A stretch of DNA of 10,324 nt from Armatimonadota bacterium (GTDB lineage: Bacteria; Armatimonadota; Zipacnadia; Zipacnadales; FEN-943), in NCBI GenBank assembly GCA_026419655.1, contig JANZZA010000048.1, positions 1 to 10,324 of the forward strand, in the 5' to 3' direction. Below are positions 6,092 to 10,324 of the stretch, piece by piece. Made by a program: the position numbers and the translations under genes. Below the pieces are notes generated by a model. It saw only the letters and a program-made list of their open reading frames with translations. It was not told the origin of the DNA and searched no databases. Position 1 is the stretch's first letter. Each line of letters opens with the position of its first letter.

Positions 6092-6122
6092 CTTAGCCAC
6101 TTCTGGCTACCTGGTGGCTAAG
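6092..6122. repeat. 9-bp perfect inverted repeat upstream of the 577-aa gene
   Basis: CTTAGCCAC (6092-6100) and GTGGCTAAG (6114-6122) are perfect complements around a 13-nt loop, ending 19 nt before the RBS of the next gene. The position suits an operator or attenuator. On the minus strand a T5 run follows at about 8 nt, so weak minus-strand termination is also possible. Confidence 0.45.
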
Positions 6123-6150
6123 CCCCAACCATCCCATATGAGGAGGTGAA

Positions 6151-7884
6151 ATGATGGAAAAGCATCACAACAGTGAACGGCTTCTCAACGCGCCAGAATC
6201 AGGGGCTTCCCGGCAAAAACCCTGCCCGCTACCTTTTGGGCACGGCTTCCGGTTCATTGCCGGCAAGCTCTCCAGAGTACAGCACCACATGCACAGTGGC
6301 GAGCCTTACGCCTTCTTCCCTCTCCCCCCTGCCCCCAGCCGCCGCCAAGCCCGGCGCCTCAGAAACGCGCTACAGCAGGCCATCAAGGCCCTCGCCCGCT
6401 CGCCGCTGCTGCTGAAGGCCGCCTGGGACTACCCCGGCGGCACCATAACTCGCGACGTCCTCTTCGCACGCAACATCCAGTCTTCTGACGCCATCACTGC
6501 TGCCAGAAATGCTAACATCTCCGTCATCCTTACCGGCCAGTCTCTCACCGCCTGCCTTGTCGCGATACCTTCTAACGACCAGCCTCCGGAGACCTGTCAC
6601 CTCTCCCGCTCGATCATCCTCGGCGAGCCAGAACCCGAGCCTGCAGAGGAGTCGCTGCTGCGGCACTACCGCGGCCGTCCTGAGAGGAGCTTCCGCGTCA
6701 TGGCCATGGTTGAACGCGGCCTCCCCCGCCCCGAAGATCCCATGCTCCGCTATCGCCGCGGCTTTCGGGCCCTGTCTCTGGCTGAGCAGGAGCTCCTCGC
6801 CCAGTCCCAACAAGAACCTCCCACCGCTGACTCCGCGCACACCAGTCCCCTGCGCCGTCTCCGTCGCCGCCGCCAGGAAAGTCCTGCTTCTCCTGGCACC
6901 CGCAACTCCCTCCCCAACGTGTTTCTGCTCCCAACCCGCACAGACGTGCCGGCAAGCTCTGAGTCCTTATTTATCCAGCTCTTCGAATTTCTGGTCACGT
7001 CTGACCGCCTGATTAAGGCACAAAAGCGAAATCCTGCAATCCATGAAAACCAAAAGGGGGTGAATCAAAGAGCCATGCGTGAGCAATACCTTACAGACGG
7101 AATTGGCCGGGTCTTTCCTGCGCTCCTGAAACGCATCGTCACGTCGGAGTGCTATGCCATAATCCCGGCCATCGTCCCCGGAGACAAAAATGAAGGGGAA
7201 AAGGAAGTAATGCAAAACCTGCGCCTTGCCGTTTTACGCCTGCACCAGCCTTTCATCCAGGTCCCCCACCTGCAGGTCGGCCCGGAGCAAAAGCAGGCAC
7301 CTGCCTTCCTCGTCGTGGGCTTGCAACCCGAAAAGGCCATGGACATCGCCTGTGACTACAACCAGCAATGGGTCTTCCTCGGGCAGGGACCTCGCGCCGA
7401 GGCATGGTTCATTGACCCCGGCGGCCTCCCCCATTGCACCCGTGTCTGCGACATCGCCGACCTCCTGCCCCTCCCTGACCTCTCCAGTGTCTCACCTGTC
7501 ACCATTGACTTCGGCGATCCCTCTGACCGGGCCATCCATTACCTGGTTCTTGACTGCCCTGACCACCCCATCTTCTCGCGCGAGGAACTCTGGTACGCCC
7601 AGAGAGTCTGGCACCGCTTCGGCCACCTCATGACCGCCTACTGCCACTTCCCCCGCACCCTCCTGCTCCCCTTCCTGGCCTACGGCTACTCTACCACCTT
7701 GCCTCTCACGCCGCTCAACTTTTTCGCCTTCTATCCTCACAACACCCCTACAAACTTCGGCCATCTGCTCGCCTACTGGATGCCCTTTGTTGCATGCCTG
7801 GCGCCAGCCCCCGACTCCACAGAGGCCGACTGGACTTTCTCTCCGCCCAACAAGTTCGTCCGCAAAGTACGCATGCCAGCTTAG
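6151..7884 (+). CDS. 577-aa protein with two DUF3293-like modules (internal duplication)
   Basis: The start is one of two adjacent ATGs after AGGAGG (6141-6146): 6151 at 4-nt or 6154 at 7-nt spacing, the latter closer to its neighbours' spacing. Two segments share a pattern: a YAxxP start (Y53 and Y335), a helix with NxL-type residues (about 70-80 and 354-363), and a closing helix-strand ending in GQ (Q130 and Q412). The Tyr-to-Gln distance is 77 residues in both. The alignment in the last 18 residues shares Ala114/396, Ala118/400, Asn122/404 and GQ. The pattern resembles DUF3293, whose biochemical role is unknown; this assignment is from memory. Between the modules lies an Arg/Pro/Ser-rich linker (about 215-265). 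The C-terminus (about 480-577) is rich in aromatic residues and Pro. No signal peptide is visible. An RBS-like AAAAGGGGGTGA (7052-7063) lies inside the gene. Confidence 0.78.
   Translation: MMEKHHNSERLLNAPESGASRQKPCPLPFGHGFRFIAGKLSRVQHHMHSGEPYAFFPLPPAPSRRQARRLRNALQQAIKALARSPLLLKAAWDYPGGTITRDVLFARNIQSSDAITAARNANISVILTGQSLTACLVAIPSNDQPPETCHLSRSIILGEPEPEPAEESLLRHYRGRPERSFRVMAMVERGLPRPEDPMLRYRRGFRALSLAEQELLAQSQQEPPTADSAHTSPLRRLRRRRQESPASPGTRNSLPNVFLLPTRTDVPASSESLFIQLFEFLVTSDRLIKAQKRNPAIHENQKGVNQRAMREQYLTDGIGRVFPALLKRIVTSECYAIIPAIVPGDKNEGEKEVMQNLRLAVLRLHQPFIQVPHLQVGPEQKQAPAFLVVGLQPEKAMDIACDYNQQWVFLGQGPRAEAWFIDPGGLPHCTRVCDIADLLPLPDLSSVSPVTIDFGDPSDRAIHYLVLDCPDHPIFSREELWYAQRVWHRFGHLMTAYCHFPRTLLLPFLAYGYSTTLPLTPLNFFAFYPHNTPTNFGHLLAYWMPFVACLAPAPDSTEADWTFSPPNKFVRKVRMPA
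7075..7884 (+). CDS. Possible internal start giving the C-terminal half alone
   Basis: ATG 7075 (residue 309 of the 577-aa protein) is in frame. It follows an AAGGGGGTGA sequence resembling the RBSs of neighbouring genes, although the 14-nt gap is long. A GTG at 7060 is also in frame but overlaps the RBS. Use of this start would give a 269-aa protein with only the second DUF3293-like module. It may instead be a relic from before two genes fused. Confidence 0.25.
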   Translation: MREQYLTDGIGRVFPALLKRIVTSECYAIIPAIVPGDKNEGEKEVMQNLRLAVLRLHQPFIQVPHLQVGPEQKQAPAFLVVGLQPEKAMDIACDYNQQWVFLGQGPRAEAWFIDPGGLPHCTRVCDIADLLPLPDLSSVSPVTIDFGDPSDRAIHYLVLDCPDHPIFSREELWYAQRVWHRFGHLMTAYCHFPRTLLLPFLAYGYSTTLPLTPLNFFAFYPHNTPTNFGHLLAYWMPFVACLAPAPDSTEADWTFSPPNKFVRKVRMPA

Positions 7885-7928
7885 CCCGGCTCCGCCCACG
7901 GCGCCAGCCATGGCCCATTACCGGCCGC

Positions 7929-8210
7929 CTGCCCTACAGCATTCTGGCGCAGCCGATGGACGGCCTGAGCATGGGCAGTTGCAGCCCGGAGGCGTAACCA
8001 ATGCACCACACCGACTGCAGGAAAAAACTAAATCGCTCCAGCATGTCCGCAGCGAAAAACGGTTTGCGGACAGGCCCGGCATCAGCTCAGGGCCGGGCAA
8101 AGATGCCCACTGGTGCCGCCCTTGGCGAGCAGCGTCCGGTCGGGTTGACGGTCACGTCGGCCCAAAGGCAGGCGGACCCGACCCAGCTGGCCCTCCCGAT
8201 CAGGGCACCA
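7929..8210 (+). ncRNA. Candidate structured RNA with nested stems
   Basis: Perfect complementary arms occur in nested or adjacent order. They are CTGCCC/GGGCAG (7929-7934, 7973-7978) enclosing GCCG/CGGC (7952-7955, 7961-7964); TGTCCGCA/TGCGGACA (8044-8051, 8065-8072); GCCCGGC/GCCGGGC (8074-8080, 8092-8098); and TGGTGCC/GGCACCA (8111-8117, 8204-8210) enclosing GGTCGGGT/ACCCGACC (8138-8145, 8176-8183) and GACG/CGTC (8147-8158). GGGCA/TGCCC (8095-8099, 8104-8108) competes with the 8074-8098 stem, as in a switch. No known RNA family was recognised. The strand is assumed from the neighbouring genes, and a protein-coding frame overlaps. Confidence 0.35.
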
Positions 8211-8387
8211 CCCCGTGTCCCCACCACAGCCCCAGGCTGGTCAGCAACCGCACGAAGCCATCCTAGCAACCAGCCCTGGGCCGCTTACAGCCATACCAGC
8301 AAGCAATTTCCAGAAGTACCCCGGCGCCACCCATGGCTATCGTCAGGGGCTGCCGGACGCAAACCAAAAACTAAAAAAGGAGAGTGA
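8001..8387 (+). CDS. Doubtful 128-aa basic, Pro-rich protein upstream of rmuC
   Basis: ATG 8001 lies 8 nt after GGAGG (7988-7992), and the frame ends in a TGA at 8385-8387 that overlaps the rmuC RBS region, so position and start both look gene-like. The product is basic and rich in Pro, Ala, Ser and Arg, has no recognised domain and ends in a Lys-rich stretch (RKPKTKKGE). Such composition is also expected of chance frames in GC-rich DNA, and other frames are open over parts of the same stretch. Its first third overlaps the nested stems at 7929-8210, so it may not be translated. Confidence 0.35.
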   Translation: MHHTDCRKKLNRSSMSAAKNGLRTGPASAQGRAKMPTGAALGEQRPVGLTVTSAQRQADPTQLALPIRAPPRVPTTAPGWSATARSHPSNQPWAAYSHTSKQFPEVPRRHPWLSSGAAGRKPKTKKGE

Positions 8388-8394
8388 TGACACC

Positions 8395-10002
8395 ATGCAA
8401 TTTCATGCCGTTAGCTTCTTTGCAGGAGCAGTTCTGGCTGCCCTTTTGGCAGCTTTCGTCGTGCGAAAGCACTTCGCGGCCACCATCGAGCGGCTGCAAC
8501 GAGAGAAAACCCAGGCTTTGGCGCAGGCAGAGCGCGAGAAATTGCAGGCGGAAAGCCAGTTGCGGCAGGACCTGGCAGCCCTCCAGGCCAGTCTGGAGGC
8601 TCAGCAGAAGGGGGCCGAGGAGCGGCTGCAGGCGGCCCAGCAGGCCCTGGCCAACCTGGAAGACCAGCTCCAGGCCGAGCGCGACCGGGCCCACTCGGCT
8701 GGCAAGGCCCTGGCGGCCGCCGAAGAACAGCTCAGCAGCCTCCAGCAGCGTCTCGAAGAGCAAAGGACCTTCCTCGAACAGGCCCAGCAGCAACTGAGAG
8801 ACAGTTTCGCAGCCATGGCTGCCGACACGCTCCATCAGGCCGCCAACGCCTTCCGCGACCAGGCCAGAGAGACCCTGGCCGGCCTGTTCCAGACTGCCGA
8901 CCAGAATCTGGCAGACAGACATCGCGCCCTCGATGAGCTGCTGAAACCGCTTTCGCAAGCCATCGAGGCATACAGGCAAGAAGTCGGCCAGATGGACCGG
9001 GCCCGCCAGCAAGCCGAAGCCGGCCTGCGAGAAGCCCTGACGAACGTCGTGAGCGCCGAAGAGGCTCTAAAACAGGAAGCACAAAAACTTCGTGCTGCCC
9101 TCTCGCAGCCCCAGATGCGTGGGCGGTGGGGTGAAATTCAGTTGCGCAGACTCGTCGAGCACGCAGGAATGGTCGAGCACTGTGACTTCGACGCACAGGT
9201 CCAGGTCAAGACCGACGACGGACGCCTCCGACCCGACCTGGTTGTTCACCTGCCTGGCGACCCGCCACGCAAAATCCCTGTCGACGCCAAGGTACCCCTT
9301 GACGATTACCTGCGCGCCCTTGACGACTCGCTCGACGAAAACGCACGCACCGCGGCATTGCAGGCTCACGCGAAAGCCGTTAGAAAACACATAGACAACC
9401 TCGCCAGCAAGGAGTATCAGCAGTCCCTTGGCACCGCTTGCGACTTCGTCGTCATGTACCTGCCGCTCGAGCCCCTCTACATCGCAGCGGCCCAAGCCGA
9501 CCCCACTCTCGTCGAATACGCCGTGCAGAAACGTGTCCTGCTGGCCACTCCTTTCACCTTTTTCGGACTGCTCAGCGCCGCAGCCGCGGCCTGGAAGCAA
9601 CAGACCATTCTCGAAAACGCCGAACATATCGCTAAGGCCAGCCAGGACTTGTTCGAGCGCATGCACACATTCGTGGGGCATCTGCGCGAAATCGGCCAGG
9701 GCCTCAAAAAAACCTGCGACGCCTTCGACAAGGCAACCCGGTCGTGGAATTCGAGGGTGGTCCCCGCAGGCCGGCGGGTCGTCGCCCTGGGTGGTGCCCC
9801 AAAAGGCAAGGAAATGCCCGAAATTGACCAGCTCAAGGCCCCTGTGGACAGCTCGCCTCACATAGTGGGCTACACCGGCGAAGCATCCGACGACAATGTA
9901 CCGGCACTACTATCAGCCGCTGAGCCCGAGGAAAACGATGAAACAACTGCGCAGGCCGCCGACGCCACTCAGCTAGACACGAGCGAGCCCCTGACGCAGT
10001 AA
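8395..10002 (+). CDS. rmuC: RmuC family DNA recombination protein
   Basis: The product is 535 aa. ATG 8395 follows AAGGAG (8377-8382) and begins directly with a membrane anchor (about residues 5-23, VSFFAGAVLAALLAAFVV), the usual RmuC start. The frame is open further upstream, but that extension is unlikely. Residues about 28-235 are a long Gln/Glu/Ala-rich coiled coil. The RmuC domain (about 240-450) shows the PD-(D/E)XK-like residues: WGE (245-247), RPD (279-281) and VDAKVPLDDY (296-305), where most family members have DSK. The acidic tail after about residue 465 looks disordered. RmuC is known to limit inversions at short repeats and is thought to act as a nuclease on recombination intermediates at the membrane. 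It is usually chromosomal. Coding-strand composition is less C-skewed than in the unknown genes upstream, hinting at a different history. Confidence 0.93.
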   Translation: MQFHAVSFFAGAVLAALLAAFVVRKHFAATIERLQREKTQALAQAEREKLQAESQLRQDLAALQASLEAQQKGAEERLQAAQQALANLEDQLQAERDRAHSAGKALAAAEEQLSSLQQRLEEQRTFLEQAQQQLRDSFAAMAADTLHQAANAFRDQARETLAGLFQTADQNLADRHRALDELLKPLSQAIEAYRQEVGQMDRARQQAEAGLREALTNVVSAEEALKQEAQKLRAALSQPQMRGRWGEIQLRRLVEHAGMVEHCDFDAQVQVKTDDGRLRPDLVVHLPGDPPRKIPVDAKVPLDDYLRALDDSLDENARTAALQAHAKAVRKHIDNLASKEYQQSLGTACDFVVMYLPLEPLYIAAAQADPTLVEYAVQKRVLLATPFTFFGLLSAAAAAWKQQTILENAEHIAKASQDLFERMHTFVGHLREIGQGLKKTCDAFDKATRSWNSRVVPAGRRVVALGGAPKGKEMPEIDQLKAPVDSSPHIVGYTGEASDDNVPALLSAAEPEENDETTAQAADATQLDTSEPLTQ

Positions 10003-10003
10003 A

Positions 10004-10044
10004 ACTCGGTGATCCTGAGACCAGGCCCACCTTAGCGGCCGAGT
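10004..10044. repeat. Inverted repeat immediately after rmuC
   Basis: ACTCGG (10004-10009) and CCGAGT (10039-10044) are perfect complements. They enclose a smaller CCTG-AGAC-CAGG hairpin, starting one base after the rmuC stop. It may stabilise the mRNA 3' end; there is no T-run. Confidence 0.3.
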
Positions 10045-10064
10045 ACCTGCGCTGCCGCGAACGC

Positions 10065-10081
10065 CTGCCATAAACTGGCAG
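10065..10081. repeat. Short inverted repeat CTGCCA / TGGCAG
   Basis: Perfect 6-bp arms (10065-10070 and 10076-10081) with the 5-nt loop TAAAC, between rmuC and the larger GC hairpin. Function unknown. Confidence 0.3.
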
Positions 10082-10124
10082 ACCTTCGCAAGCGCGCCTC
10101 AGTTACCACTGGCCGGGCCAGCAG

Positions 10125-10157
10125 GCGGGCGCCCGGGCTCCCCACCCGGGTGCCCGC
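10125..10157 (+). terminator. Very stable GC hairpin downstream of rmuC (terminator-like)
   Basis: GCGGGCGCCCGGG (10125-10137) pairs with CCCGGGTGCCCGC (10145-10157) over 13 positions with a single G-T, around a 7-nt loop. This is the strongest hairpin I see in the window. It lies about 120 nt after the rmuC stop and is followed by a C-rich tract instead of T's, so it is a non-canonical terminator candidate or an mRNA end-stabilising stem. The arms contain the palindrome CCCGGG, so a protein-binding site is possible too. Confidence 0.5.
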
Positions 10158-10240
10158 TCCCCCTCCCCCTCCTCATCACAACCACCCCGCGACACAGAAC
10201 CTCTCCGCCCTACCCAGCCTGTCCTCAGAGCCTCTTGGTC

Positions 10241-10324
10241 ATGCCCTCAGCAGTCGCTGCCCTGCTCTACGTGGACCAGGAACACCCGTCGCGCTGGCCA
10301 GCCCTGGCAGCACTAATCTCACAT
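10241..10324 (+). CDS. Possible start of a further gene, cut by the window end
   Basis: From ATG 10241 the frame stays open to the window end (28 codons) and gives a plausible protein start (MPSAVAALLYVDQEHPSRWP). No good RBS precedes it; a TTG two codons earlier is an alternative. It follows the GC hairpin, so it would be a separate transcription unit. Confidence 0.3.
   Translation, partial: MPSAVAALLYVDQEHPSRWPALAALISH

Larger units (their letters stand above)
5537..6150. other. Region without a confident gene, rich in inverted repeats
   Basis: Open frames exist on both strands. Examples are an ATG frame at 5539-6066, a minus-strand frame at 5670-5906 that continues past one stop to 6092, and a plus frame at 5763-6044. 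None has a proper RBS, and they contradict one another. An AAGGAG at 5572-5577 lacks a well-spaced start codon. The stretch carries at least four inverted repeats: GATACC/GGTATC (5707-5712, 5727-5732), a 14-bp pair bounding 5851-5973, 5985-6013 and 6092-6122. It may encode a structured RNA, be a mobile-element scar or hold a decayed gene. Confidence 0.45.

Noticed and set aside
7787..8266. 159-codon + frame overlapping the end of the 577-aa gene
   Set aside because: No RBS at its start, and it overlaps a confident gene by about 100 bases with His/Pro/Gly-rich low-complexity sequence.
8215..8394. Upstream extension of rmuC to a GTG at 8215
   Set aside because: The extension is Pro/Gln-rich, has no RBS, and would place the N-terminal membrane anchor 60 residues into the protein, unlike the family.
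9067..9861. 264-codon minus-strand frame opposite rmuC
   Set aside because: Antisense shadow of a well-supported gene in GC-rich DNA, with no RBS and no domain.
1..10324. CRISPR array, tRNA or rRNA genes
   Set aside because: No regularly spaced repeats, cloverleaf with a T-loop consensus, or rRNA core sequence was seen on either strand.

Overview
The window reads as an accessory region (plasmid or integrated element) of a GC-rich bacterium. Every confident gene lies on the + strand. Most starts follow a near-perfect AAGGAGGTGA-type ribosome binding site, which is typical of Bacillota, so a high-GC (perhaps thermophilic) member of that phylum is a reasonable but unproven guess. Only two products are recognisable by family, a recombinase-methyltransferase fusion and RmuC. 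The genes between them look like lineage-restricted unknowns.

Layout: (1) 63-1877 encodes an unusual fusion of a catalytic-domain-only tyrosine recombinase with an amino-type DNA methyltransferase that carries a long internal insert. (2) 1878-2803 has no convincing gene. It holds a sharply AT-rich island (about 2440-2610) with a TATAAT box, a DnaA-box-like site and a 22-bp-spaced direct repeat, followed by a GC-rich leader with a strong hairpin. (3) 2804-5536 is a compact set of unknown genes: a 386-aa soluble protein with a Pro-rich tail, two tiny membrane proteins (49 and 46 aa), a 234-aa single-pass membrane protein and a 67-aa two-segment membrane protein. (4) 5537-6150 has no confident gene but contains several inverted repeats, including a 123-bp segment bounded by 14-bp inverted repeats that resemble IS6-family ends. 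(5) 6151-7884 encodes a 577-aa protein built from two copies of the same roughly 90-residue module, each with a DUF3293-like pattern; an RBS-like sequence lies between the halves. (6) 7885-8394 is rich in nested perfect stems (candidate structured RNA), overlapped by a weak 128-codon reading frame. (7) 8395-10002 is rmuC. (8) 10003-10324 carries a very stable GC hairpin (terminator-like) and the start of a possible further gene.

Working picture (inference): the 2804-5536 genes are probably transcribed together from the AT-rich island and may build a small membrane-associated assembly, with the duplicated 577-aa protein as a possible cytoplasmic partner. The recombinase-methyltransferase fusion and RmuC are DNA-acting proteins at the two flanks. 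No conjugation, phage structural, toxin-antitoxin, CRISPR, tRNA or rRNA signature was recognised.
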